Positions 49,563-58,155 of a stretch of 64,000 bases of DNA are shown here, in pieces (within the stretch, counting starts at the first letter, position 1; the number at the start of each line of letters is the position of its first letter). Origin of the DNA: Nitrospinaceae bacterium (GTDB lineage: Bacteria > Nitrospinota > Nitrospinia > Nitrospinales > VA-1); the NCBI GenBank assembly GCA_021604505.1, contig BQJC01000003.1, forward strand, positions 124,001 through 188,000, given 5' to 3'. The notes below the pieces were generated by a model, which searched no databases, had not been told where the DNA came from, and was given only the letters and a program-made list of their open reading frames with translations. Both the position numbers and the translations under genes were made by a program.

Positions 49563-49976
49563 ATGCACAGGCTGACTTTCCTTTTGGCATTGTTATTTTT
49601 GATAGTTTCATTTTCTCAACCGGGATTTACAGAAGAAGACCCGCATGGATTTAAGCCCGGCGACTCACCATTCGGATTTAAGGCCGGAGAAGGCCCCTTG
49701 CCACTTTCCGCAGGTTCGGATAAAGAATTAATAAAGCACAATAAGGCAGGGACTGGGCTTTATCTTAAGCAAATGTATGAAAACGCTTTAAATCATTTTC
49801 AAACCGCAAGAAGCATAAAGCCTTCCTCAGGAGTCATTTTGTATAATGAAGCGGTGACCCTTGACAAACTGGATAGGCATCGGGAAGCTACGCTTCGTTT
49901 TCAGCAGGCAAAAGACCACGCCAACGGCAACGTTTTAATTTTAAATTCTCCTATATTAGAAGCCCACCTGAAATAA
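49563..49976 (+). CDS. Small exported TPR-like protein
   Basis: AAGGAGG precedes the ATG closely. The 137-residue product has a signal peptide (LLALLFLIVSFSQPGFT), a PHGFKPGDSPFGFKAG repeat, then two tetratricopeptide-like repeats (GTGLYLKQMYENALNHF and ILYNEAVTLDKLDRH). It is presumably periplasmic. A terminator follows 25 bp downstream. Confidence 0.72.
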   Translation: MHRLTFLLALLFLIVSFSQPGFTEEDPHGFKPGDSPFGFKAGEGPLPLSAGSDKELIKHNKAGTGLYLKQMYENALNHFQTARSIKPSSGVILYNEAVTLDKLDRHREATLRFQQAKDHANGNVLILNSPILEAHLK

Positions 49977-49999
49977 CCGTTTTCTTACCGCTAATTTTG

Positions 50000-50033
50000 A
50001 AAGGCGGTCCTTTGGGCCGCCTTTTTATTTTTT
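50000..50033 (+). terminator. Rho-independent terminator
   Basis: AAGGCGG and CCGCCTT pair around a short TCC-TTT-GGG interior, followed by TTTTATTTTTT. It ends the small TPR gene transcript. Confidence 0.8.
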
Positions 50034-50040
50034 GACTTCT

Positions 50041-50091
50041 ATTTTTGGTGGTTTAAAACGACCTTCCTGGTTGAAATCTACCACCAAAAAT
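50041..50091. repeat. 12-bp perfect inverted repeat, 27-nt loop
   Basis: ATTTTTGGTGGT (50041-50052) pairs perfectly with 50080-50091. It comes right after the terminator and has no coding role. Its GGTGG/CCACC core recalls the repeat at 110-165. Confidence 0.5.
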
Positions 50092-50228
50092 ATTCCCATT
50101 TGACCTCTAACAAAATCTATCGCGAAAACTTTGCGTCGTGTTCCTCGCTCGGGTTTTTTACTTTTACCCAATCATATCAGCGGTTTATTACGTTGAAGAC
50201 AAACCGGCAACCTGAAAAAAACTACATT

Positions 50229-50244
50229 TGGCATAAAGCTTGTA
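50229..50244 (+). promoter_or_regulatory. Probable sigma-54-type promoter (weaker match)
   Basis: TGGCAT-AAAGC-TTGTA has correct spacing and -24 half, but the -12 GC is GT. It lies about 130 bp before ATG 50372. Called because the neighbouring genes carry better elements. Confidence 0.4.
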
Positions 50245-50371
50245 CCAGCTATGAGTGAGTTTGGGAAAAGCTTCAACTATCAAATTCTCTTGAGTCTAGA
50301 AATCTCAGAATCTTATTGGTCGAGGCTAATCCCAAAAATAGATAATCGAACCTTTAATGTGGAGGTGAACA

Positions 50372-50788
50372 ATGAGTTTAAGAAAACTTATCATTTTTTC
50401 TCTCATTTCCTTTTCTCTGATCCTGTCTTCGACGGTATCCTTCGCGATCCCCGGTCAGGAAAGAATCCGATCAGCTGAAGAAGTAGATCCCTGGTTTGTG
50501 GAAGGAATGAATGAAGCAGAGATGATTCTTGCGGCAGGGGAAACAGCGTACTGCAATAAGAATTTTACATTGGAAAATTTGAGTCAGGAGTTGGCCCAGG
50601 TTCAGGTCATTAAGGAAAATGGAGCAATCTATCACTGGGATCGGCTTGAGCCGAATGAACGAAAAGAATATTCGCTCAACAAGGGATCTGATTATTCGTT
50701 TCCGAACGCCTCAGGAGTAACTGTTGACGAAGCACGCATAATCAACTCGACCACAGGGGAAACCTCGGTAAAGGTGGTCTGCCAGTAA
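50372..50788 (+). CDS. Small exported protein, paralogue of 52512 gene
   Basis: A 138-residue protein with GGAGG before ATG and a signal peptide (LIIFSLISFSLILSS). The mature part resembles the 52512 product: an early cysteine before a beta strand (YCNKNFTLEN versus SCSNDFTVEN), a middle with VQV/IQI strands and Y-L spacing, and an IIN strand ending in VKVVCQ versus IHVYCSR. The two cysteines probably form a disulfide. Function unknown. It appears to be first in an operon with the second BON protein. Confidence 0.7.
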   Translation: MSLRKLIIFSLISFSLILSSTVSFAIPGQERIRSAEEVDPWFVEGMNEAEMILAAGETAYCNKNFTLENLSQELAQVQVIKENGAIYHWDRLEPNERKEYSLNKGSDYSFPNASGVTVDEARIINSTTGETSVKVVCQ

Positions 50789-50837
50789 CTTAACACCTGG
50801 AACTTGAAGTGAGTATTTGAATAAACATACGAGGTGA

Positions 50838-50883
50838 GTGCAAACTCCGGGATCATCAGGACCGATCCCGGAGTCATTTGCAC
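50838..50883 (+). repeat. 46-nt nearly perfect hairpin between genes
   Basis: CTCCGGGATC (50845-50854) pairs with GATCCCGGAG (50864-50873), and outer arms GTGCAAA/TTTGCAC extend the stem with a 3-nt bulge. No T-run follows, so it is more likely an mRNA-processing or stability hairpin than a terminator within this probable operon. Confidence 0.6.
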
Positions 50884-50945
50884 CCTTATAAAAATCCTCG
50901 TGCAGTTATTTACGAATTTTGAACCAACTTTACAAGGAGGTTCAC

Positions 50946-52436
50946 ATGGTTAATACCAAACAATTCCCTGCATCCTTATTGATGCTTGCCATTTCGTTGA
51001 TTTGGGCATCGTCCTCATCGGCCTTATTTACGGATAATTTATCGGACAAAGAAATTTCAGCAGCTATTGAGTCTGATTTATTCATTGACTCTGGTGTTTC
51101 TTCCCATTTGATCGACGTGACCACCAAAAACGGAATCGTAACTCTCGCTGGATCGGTCGATAACTTACTGGCCAAAAAAAGGGCCGTGAAAATAGCCCAG
51201 ACAATTAGAGGAGTTAGATCAGTTATCGACAAAATTTCGGTCGTACCCATTGAAAGGACGGATGACGAAATTCAAAAGAACATTAAAAGAGCATTGTCCT
51301 GGGATCCTGCAACCGATTCCTATGAAATCGAAGTGGAAGTCAATAACGGTCAGGTGGCTTTAATAGGAGATGTGGATTCCTGGCAGGAGAAGCAGCTTGC
51401 CAGTCAGGTGGCAATAGGCGTTTCTGGTGTTAAAGAAGTAAAGAATGAGATGGTTATTAATTATAAATCTGTCCGTCCAGACGTAGAAATCAGAGCGGAT
51501 ATTCTTCGTCGTCTGGAATCCGATGTGTGGATATATGATTCTTTGATCCGCGTAAGCGTCGAAAACGGTAACGTAACATTGACTGGCGCCGTCGGAAGTG
51601 TTGCCGAAAAACAACGGGCTGGATTACTTTCCTGGATTGCTGGAGTTAAAAAAGTAGACAACAGCAATTTGAATGTCAATGCCGGGATTGATGATGAAAC
51701 AAAGCGCGAAAACACCGTAGCGTTCCAATCGGATGACAAAATTAAAGCCGCTATAAAAGAAGCCCACCTGTACGATTCCCGGGTAAATGCTTTTAATCTG
51801 AATGTAGAAGTTGATCGCGGATTCGTCACCCTGACAGGTGCGGTGGATAATCTAAAGGCTAAACGGTCAGCTGAAAAAAATGCAAAATATACGGTGGGTG
51901 TATGGGGAGTAAAAAATAATTTAAAGGTACGGCCGAAAGATGGCCCAAGTGATTCAGAAATTGCTCAAAATATACGTGACGCACTCGCCTTTCATCCTCT
52001 CGTGGACCGCTATGATATCGGTGTGATTGTACGAAACAAAAAGGTTTACCTGTCTGGCACAGTAGATTCAGTTTTCGATAAAAAAAGAGCCGAGGATGTC
52101 GCTGCAAGAATTGCAGGCGTTGCTGAGATGGATAATCGACTCATGGTAAATGACTCCTGGCCTTTTAAAAAAGATCGGCAAATTAAAAGAGACATTGAAA
52201 AAGAATATTTATGGACAATCTATGTCGATGGACAGGATATTTTCGTAACGGTTCAAAATGGAAAGGCCAATCTTCAGGGCAAGGTAGACAGCTGGAACGA
52301 GCTGCAAGCCGCCGTCCGGAACGCATTTGAGGGAGGCGCCAGAACAGTGGAAACCCATTTTAGAATGTTTGATGGCTCAAACGAATTTTATTTCCATGAC
52401 CACTATGGGTATGAAGACCTTGCAACCTGGCCTTAA
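50946..52436 (+). CDS. Exported protein of six tandem BON domains (paralogue)
   Basis: ATG 50946 follows AAGGAGG with ideal spacing; the frame's 50919 start is upstream of that site. The 496-residue product has a signal peptide (LLMLAISLIWASSSSA) and six BON domains in the same order as the 47641 protein. The opposite orientation and shared domain count point to duplication of the gene with its neighbourhood. It ends about 75 bp before the 52512 gene. Confidence 0.9.
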   Translation: MVNTKQFPASLLMLAISLIWASSSSALFTDNLSDKEISAAIESDLFIDSGVSSHLIDVTTKNGIVTLAGSVDNLLAKKRAVKIAQTIRGVRSVIDKISVVPIERTDDEIQKNIKRALSWDPATDSYEIEVEVNNGQVALIGDVDSWQEKQLASQVAIGVSGVKEVKNEMVINYKSVRPDVEIRADILRRLESDVWIYDSLIRVSVENGNVTLTGAVGSVAEKQRAGLLSWIAGVKKVDNSNLNVNAGIDDETKRENTVAFQSDDKIKAAIKEAHLYDSRVNAFNLNVEVDRGFVTLTGAVDNLKAKRSAEKNAKYTVGVWGVKNNLKVRPKDGPSDSEIAQNIRDALAFHPLVDRYDIGVIVRNKKVYLSGTVDSVFDKKRAEDVAARIAGVAEMDNRLMVNDSWPFKKDRQIKRDIEKEYLWTIYVDGQDIFVTVQNGKANLQGKVDSWNELQAAVRNAFEGGARTVETHFRMFDGSNEFYFHDHYGYEDLATWP

Positions 52437-52511
52437 TCGAAGTTCCCGCTGGAAATTTCATTTCAATACAGAATAAAAATTCAATTTAAAAAAAAAGGAA
52501 GGAGTAAATTT

Positions 52512-52919
52512 ATGTTTAAGCCAAATAAAATGGGATCTCTTTTTTTTCTCACCCTAACTGCAGTTACCTGGTTCACCGTAAGTTCAACCCAAGCTTCTCA
52601 CCCCTACAATGATGAAATGTTCAAGTTGGATGCAGAACCGGTAAAATCAAAAACAGTAAAATCGGGTGATGGCACGAGTTGTTCCAATGATTTTACCGTT
52701 GAAAATACGGGTGACAGCCCAGTCAAAATCCAAATCGTGTTGGGCGGCCTTCCTTTTGCACAAGAACAAATTCCTGCCAAGGGAATTAAAATGTATAACC
52801 TAAAAAAGAATTTGTCATTGGCCAAGCTGAAGGGAAAACCCGTAGGCATGGACGATTGGGCATTCATCATCAATGCCATTAAAACCGATACGCCAATTCA
52901 CGTTTATTGCTCGCGTTAA
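52512..52919 (+). CDS. Small exported protein, paralogue of 50372 gene
   Basis: A 135-residue protein with GGAAGGAG before ATG and a signal peptide (LFFLTLTAVTWFTVSS). It has an early cysteine (GTSCSNDFTVEN), a proline-bounded beta region and a terminal cysteine (IHVYCSR), as in the 50372 gene. The pair brackets the second BON protein. No named family is recognised; an immunoglobulin- or lipocalin-like beta fold is possible from the strand pattern but unproven. Confidence 0.7.
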   Translation: MFKPNKMGSLFFLTLTAVTWFTVSSTQASHPYNDEMFKLDAEPVKSKTVKSGDGTSCSNDFTVENTGDSPVKIQIVLGGLPFAQEQIPAKGIKMYNLKKNLSLAKLKGKPVGMDDWAFIINAIKTDTPIHVYCSR

Positions 52920-53305
52920 TCCAGATTGAGAGCACAGAAAGTCTCTTGGGCCGCCGAAGTGCGCGCTTTGTCTGTGAACCAGATATTGGGAATGGATCTG
53001 GATAAAGGGCAGCCATCGGCCGAAAAATGGCCGTCGTCCAGTTTAAAGGGATTCGTCTATCAGGCTTCACCGCGTGGATTATCTGAGCAATGATTCACAT
53101 TTATTACCTTGTAGGATTCAAAAATAGATTGTTCGTATTTTTACAATGGGCTGGAAGTTATTTTACTTATGGTCGGGGAGCTCGATTGATCGTACTTAAA
53201 GAGTGGCGATCTTTTTCGCAATCAAAATATCAAACGTTGAAGTCAGAAAAGCCCGATAAAAATAGAAGCAAAGTCTGATACGAATGTTGTGCATTCAAGT
53301 CTATT

Positions 53306-53863
53306 CTATTTTTTAACTTGTTTCTCAACCTGTGCGCTTAACTTTTGATAGTAACCCAAGCCCAACAAGGCCAGTACTCCGACAAACATGAGGAACGTTG
53401 GATATTGCAGAGTTCGCACGTCGGTTCTTCCAGCACCAAAAATAAAAACCAAGGCCTCCAGATTGATGGCAATAATAATGATCGTCATAAATTTAGTCAA
53501 TGTCTGCCTTGCTTCGAAAGGGGAATTTTATTCAGATTGGGCCAAAACACTTTCATCGATCAAATAAACGGCAACATCAAAAACCGCGATGGAAACAACC
53601 AGGATGCCAATGACATTCAACATCGTCTCAGTTATCTGGATTCCCTGTTTGAAGGCCAGGTAGACCTCGTAAAAAGAATAAAAAATCATGGTCACTGCAA
53701 TCAAGATTAAAGCGACGCTAACCAGTGCGTAAAAAACAGTATAAACTTTGTATAAAATTTCATTGTTTGCCTTCTTAAAGAAGGGTAATCTTCCAGTTGA
53801 TTTTTTTTTCAATAAAATGGTAACTGAAAAGCAGGAAATGATCAAAGTTCCATCGTGAGTCAT
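53306..53863 (-). pseudogene. Membrane-protein gene interrupted by one in-frame TAA
   Basis: Two frames lie in the same phase: 53863 to a TAA at 53528-53530 (111 residues) and its continuation to 53306. Reading through gives VYLIDESVLAQSE, stop, NSPFEARQTLTKF and IIIIAINLEALVFIF, which looks like one continuous four-helix protein. In homologues that I recall, this junction has a leucine (pattern RELRSPxEAR), so TTA to TAA is the simplest explanation. No frame shift is needed. The 5' end is uncertain. It could be a fresh nonsense mutation, an assembly error or a recoded stop. Confidence 0.6.
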
Positions 53864-53918
53864 CTATGAAGTAATGACACAGTTTATTATGTAATACGGA
53901 CTGGAAATATATCTAATA

Positions 53919-56741
53919 ATGAAACCGTCTGAACTGATCAATAAGCGAATAGTGAAAACCTGGGCGTGGTCGGGACTTGTATGGCTCACGGTCTTTCCTT
54001 TTATTGGCGCATTGGTTTCTATCAAATTTCATCATCCTGAATTTCTTGGGGAATCGGCCTGGTTGTCTTTTGGACGATTGCGCCCGGTCCATGTCAACGG
54101 CGTTATCTTTGGCTCTTTCTCTACGATTTTCATTGCCCTCCTTTATTACACGGTTCCAAGACTTTGCGGGATAAGGTTGTACAAGGAAGAATGGTCAATC
54201 GGTCTTTTATGGGCGTGGAACGCCTTCTTGATTTTTGGAAGCGTCTCCTTACTCCTGGGATACAACCATGGCTTGGAAGCCGCCGAATTTGAATGGCCGC
54301 TCAATATCCTTAGGTTTCTGATTCTGGCTGCCATAACCGTTCAGGTTTTGGGCACGATTTTCCAGAGAACCGAGCCCCGGTTTTATGTTTCTCTCTGGTA
54401 CATTGCAGCGGCTTTTGTATGGACGGTATTTAATCTGATTCTTGGAAATGTCGTTTTGTCCTATGGACCCGTTCCCGGCGTCGATAACGCCTCGATGCAT
54501 GGCCTGTATATTCATTACGTTGTCGGATTGTGGCTCACGCCTGCCGGCTTATCAATCGCTTATTATTTCCTGCCACTCAGTGCCAGACAGTCACTGTTCA
54601 GCCACAAACTCTCCCTTCTCGGATTTTGGTCCCTGGCGTTCTTCTACCCGTTCGTCGGAACCCATCATTATCTTTTCAGTCCTATTCCCTACTGGACTCA
54701 AACGATCTCCATCGTCACAAGCATGATGTTGATCCTCCCTGTCTGGGTGGTGGGCGTGAATTTTTTTGGAACCGTCCGTGGCCGATGGGGAGCCGTGCTG
54801 GGTGGAAGCGACGCTGATTCATACGCGGCAAAATTTCTGATCATGGGAACCGTGTACTATATTCTGGGTTGTTTCCAGGGTTCCGTTGAGGCGTTGCGCC
54901 GGATGCAGGAACTCACTCATTTTAACGATTTTGTCATCGCCCATTCGCATTTGACTGTCTTTGGCGCCATGGTTCTCTGGGTGGCTGGAGGATTGTATTA
55001 TGTTTGGCCGCGCATCACGGGCCGGCAGCTCTGGAGTTCCAAATTGGCGAGTTGGCACTTCTGGCTGACTATTGTCGGGTTCACGATCATGGCTGTGGGG
55101 CTTACTGCCCAGGGTTTCGTGCAGGGTTCCATGCTGGAATATGGTGCCAACTTCCTGGATTCGGTTCAGGAAATGAAACCCTGGTGGGTTACAAGAACCA
55201 TAGTGGGTCTCACCATGGATGTGGCCATTCTTCTTATGGTGATCAATTTCTATCAGACTTCCCGCCAGGGTGGACATTTCGGGGATGAGGAAGAAAGATA
55301 TCCATCGGCGCAGAAAGCGCCCATAACGCCTTCGCACCGCTCCAATTGGCTGGAAACACCTTCGACCATTATTGTTGCGGCTGGAATCGGTTTTTTCTCG
55401 ATCGCGGTAGCCACGCAGGGGATCGTTCCCTTACTGGCCACCAAAATGCAGACCGCAAAAGTCCAGGATGTTGTGACCAAATCCAGCGTTTCCGTTCCTC
55501 CCTATACGGAACAGGAAAGTCGAGGACGAAAAGTTTACATCCGCGAAGGGTGCTGGTACTGCCACTCACAGTATATCCGGCCCGTCACGGGAGAATCCTT
55601 CCGTTGGGGACCTGTCTCGCAGGCGGGGGAACACATTCACGATCTGCCGCATTTATTCGGAACCCGCCGGATTGGCCCCGATTTGACAAGAATTGGAAGA
55701 CGCTATGGAGATGACTGGCACGCCGCCCACTACTGGAACCCAAGGGAAGTGGTGCCGGATTCCATTATGCCGAGTTTCCCATGGTTGTTTGATTTAAAAG
55801 ACGATCAAAACCCGGTTCTAAATGAAGATGGAATCGCACTGGTGGCTTATATTCAACGTCTGGGAACGGCGATCGGCGATTGGCGGGAAGAATTTATCTC
55901 AACGCGGCTTGCCACGGGTGCGAGTCCCACCATCGGTCAACAGAACCGAGAAGAATTCCTGTCGTTGGGGAAACAGGTTTACAAACGACGGTGTCAGGGC
56001 TGTCATGGGTCCAAGGGGGATGGCAACGGGCCGTCCGCACGTTTTCTCGATCCTAAACCGCGGGATTTTACTCTGGGGATCTATAAATTTCACTCAACAC
56101 CGGGAATCGACTCATTGCCAACCGATTCTGACCTTTTCACGACGATCACCCACGGTCTTTGGGGCACGGCAATGCCTCCCTGGTATTCCATTTCTGATCA
56201 GGAACGTTTGGCCGTGGTTCAGTACTTAAAAACTTTTTCTGACCGTTGGGAAAAAGAAGTCGTAAAAGCCCCGATTGCAGTTCCAGCTGAACCCACGGTA
56301 ACTGCGGAGTCGATAGAAAAAGGATACACACTGTATCAGGATAACTGCATGGCGTGTCACGGAATCGAAGGTAAGGGGGATGGTCCTCTGGCAAAAATAG
56401 TGACGGACGTTTGGGGGTATCCAATCGAACCGGCCAATTTTACTCTTGCGGCGGGAGAATCAGGAGGTGTCAAAATGGGGCATGACAGCCGCAATCTTTT
56501 CATCACGATCATGAACGGCGTCGGTGGAGACCCCATGCCTGCCTTTAAAGATCTGCTTAAAACAGATCAGGTTTGGGCTATTGTCCATTTTGTCCAGTCA
56601 TTACGTGTGAAGAAATATGAAAACCGTCTGCTTGAAATAGGACTGGAGAAGGAGAATCTCGCAACAGCAAGACGGGAAATCTGGAAAATGCTTTCACAAG
56701 CCGCAAATTCAGGGAATCTGGATGACAAGGTCGTGCAGTAA
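53919..56741 (+). CDS. Fused cbb3-type cytochrome c oxidase: CcoN + CcoO + two cytochrome c domains
   Basis: The 940-residue protein begins as CcoN (about 1-455): RPVHVNGVIFG and HGLYIHYVVGLWLTP carry haem and CuB ligands, GTHHYLF is the CuB histidine pair and AHSHLTVFGAM the haem b/b3 site. After a membrane helix (about 480-500) comes a CcoO-like domain with CWYCHSQ (about 545) and the GPDLTRIG methionine-ligand region. Two CcoP-like c domains follow, with CQGCHGSKGDGNG (about 692) and CMACHGIEGKGDG (about 810). It should reduce oxygen with high affinity and pump protons. Normally these are three separate genes. Confidence 0.92.
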   Translation: MKPSELINKRIVKTWAWSGLVWLTVFPFIGALVSIKFHHPEFLGESAWLSFGRLRPVHVNGVIFGSFSTIFIALLYYTVPRLCGIRLYKEEWSIGLLWAWNAFLIFGSVSLLLGYNHGLEAAEFEWPLNILRFLILAAITVQVLGTIFQRTEPRFYVSLWYIAAAFVWTVFNLILGNVVLSYGPVPGVDNASMHGLYIHYVVGLWLTPAGLSIAYYFLPLSARQSLFSHKLSLLGFWSLAFFYPFVGTHHYLFSPIPYWTQTISIVTSMMLILPVWVVGVNFFGTVRGRWGAVLGGSDADSYAAKFLIMGTVYYILGCFQGSVEALRRMQELTHFNDFVIAHSHLTVFGAMVLWVAGGLYYVWPRITGRQLWSSKLASWHFWLTIVGFTIMAVGLTAQGFVQGSMLEYGANFLDSVQEMKPWWVTRTIVGLTMDVAILLMVINFYQTSRQGGHFGDEEERYPSAQKAPITPSHRSNWLETPSTIIVAAGIGFFSIAVATQGIVPLLATKMQTAKVQDVVTKSSVSVPPYTEQESRGRKVYIREGCWYCHSQYIRPVTGESFRWGPVSQAGEHIHDLPHLFGTRRIGPDLTRIGRRYGDDWHAAHYWNPREVVPDSIMPSFPWLFDLKDDQNPVLNEDGIALVAYIQRLGTAIGDWREEFISTRLATGASPTIGQQNREEFLSLGKQVYKRRCQGCHGSKGDGNGPSARFLDPKPRDFTLGIYKFHSTPGIDSLPTDSDLFTTITHGLWGTAMPPWYSISDQERLAVVQYLKTFSDRWEKEVVKAPIAVPAEPTVTAESIEKGYTLYQDNCMACHGIEGKGDGPLAKIVTDVWGYPIEPANFTLAAGESGGVKMGHDSRNLFITIMNGVGGDPMPAFKDLLKTDQVWAIVHFVQSLRVKKYENRLLEIGLEKENLATARREIWKMLSQAANSGNLDDKVVQ

Positions 56742-56774
56742 ATATGCCCATCAAATTTTACTAGAAGTAATTTT

Positions 56775-56966
56775 ATGAAAGAAAACAAAAAAGACAACTC
56801 CGAAGACTCAGGGGACAGCACCGGCGAGGGAGAGGAATACACTTACCAGTCCGCTGGAATTCGCGAGCGGGACGGAACGATTCCCCTTTGGCTTATACTG
56901 GTTGGAGTGGGGTTGATGATCTGGAGCGGGTATTACTTATTCCGCTATTGGACCCCCGTTGGTTAG
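56775..56966 (+). CDS. Small single-helix oxidase-associated protein
   Basis: A 63-residue protein 34 bp downstream of the fused oxidase. The first 40 residues are charged (KENKKDNSEDSGDSTGEGEE); one helix follows (PLWLILVGVGLMIWSGYYL) and the end is RYWTPVG. This resembles the single N-terminal helix of CcoP or a CcoQ/CcoH-type helper, so it probably anchors or stabilises the oxidase. Confidence 0.7.
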   Translation: MKENKKDNSEDSGDSTGEGEEYTYQSAGIRERDGTIPLWLILVGVGLMIWSGYYLFRYWTPVG

Positions 56967-57051
56967 GTCAATATCAACTTCTGCGAAACTTACCAGGGAA
57001 ATCGCCTTGCTGCCTTGACTAATCGGTCGGCATCCTAAATCAAAAGCGAAA

Positions 57052-57321
57052 TCATTTATCCGTTATTTTTTTCATCGAATTTGATAACCCCGTGAGTTTT
57101 TTTTTGGTTTTTCTAAGCAACCATCTGGCCCACACAAATTCACTGGCTAAAATCGCCAACCCTGCAGGAATAACAACCAGCCCCGGTCCGGGAAGCACAA
57201 GCATTACGATTCCTCCAAGACAAACGGTCACCCCAACCACCAGAATGATTAGTTTTTTTATTTTTTTATAAGCCGCCTGAGCAACCTCATCAAGATCATT
57301 TACAATACTGGGAGTTTTCAT
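57052..57321 (-). CDS. PGPGW-domain small membrane protein
   Basis: The 89-residue protein has the PGPGW-family core VLPGPGLVVIPAGLAILASE in its membrane hairpin and basic ends. The family is conserved in diverse bacteria and has no known function. It is monocistronic. Confidence 0.88.
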   Translation of the reverse strand: MKTPSIVNDLDEVAQAAYKKIKKLIILVVGVTVCLGGIVMLVLPGPGLVVIPAGLAILASEFVWARWLLRKTKKKLTGLSNSMKKITDK

Positions 57322-57537
57322 TTTGCGTTTTCTTTTCCAAAAGGGGAAGTGATGACAATAGCTGGTTTAAGTATCTCTTAAATCACATTCGGAAACCTTA
57401 AGTGTTATTGGATAATACTTTGACAGAGTCTAAAAGATCCCAATAATTACCAAATTTTAAGAAATGCGTTGAGCGATGCATAACCCTAAAAATACAATCA
57501 TATTAAATTACAATTTTTCATAATTTGGGAATTTAAT

Positions 57538-57905
57538 GTTTTATTTATCATCTTTATCATTTTTCGGACTGATTTTGATTGTTTTGTTTCTGCGAGTGCA
57601 ATCACCTTTGCCGGCACCAAGTTAGCCAGAATTGCAGAAGAAATTGCGGCTCAATCCGGCTGGGGACAAGCCGCCGTCAGTTCCGTATTTCCTGGCATCT
57701 CAACTTCCTTTTCCGGAACCGTCCTAAGCTTTGATGCGGCTTCATTGAAAAATCTGGCGCAGGGAAGATCAGCTTTGAAAGCATGATAGTGCCTGGTTTG
57801 TACGGGTTGCTCGCCTTAACCATACTGGGATGTATAGACCAAATTAGATGCGATCTGGAATCGAAAGGAGCCGGGTTTTTAAAAATTCCCAAAAGGGGTT
57901 TCTAA
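57538..57905 (+). pseudogene. Remnant of a Na+/Ca2+ exchanger-type transporter
   Basis: An ATG at 57538 opens a hydrophobic frame (MFYLSSLSFFGLILIVLF). After a shift near 57590 the next frame reads AITFAGTKLARIAEEIAAQS, the second-helix region of YrbG/CaxA-type exchangers, then SVFPGISTSFSGTV where those have TTSLPEIVT. A stop follows, and another shift gives IVPGLYGLLALTILG, like their last helix. About two thirds of the normal length is missing. The flanking stretches up to 58155 hold no gene. Confidence 0.55.
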
Positions 57906-58155
57906 AAGAATGACCTAATGCCCAGGGTTACCATTCAAATAAAATAGTGCTTTTTAATAAAATGTATATTTTAATATAGTAATTCCATACTTTTTTGTCC
58001 GCCCAATAGATAGGATCAGGCCAAACCAAAAACTATAGGCATGTCAGTTTCCCCTATGAGAAATAGTATCTAATACGAACTCCCGTACCATCGGGTCAAA
58101 CTATAATGAAGATTTTAAATGAATCCCTATCGTGCCAAATGGAAAATTATGACTC

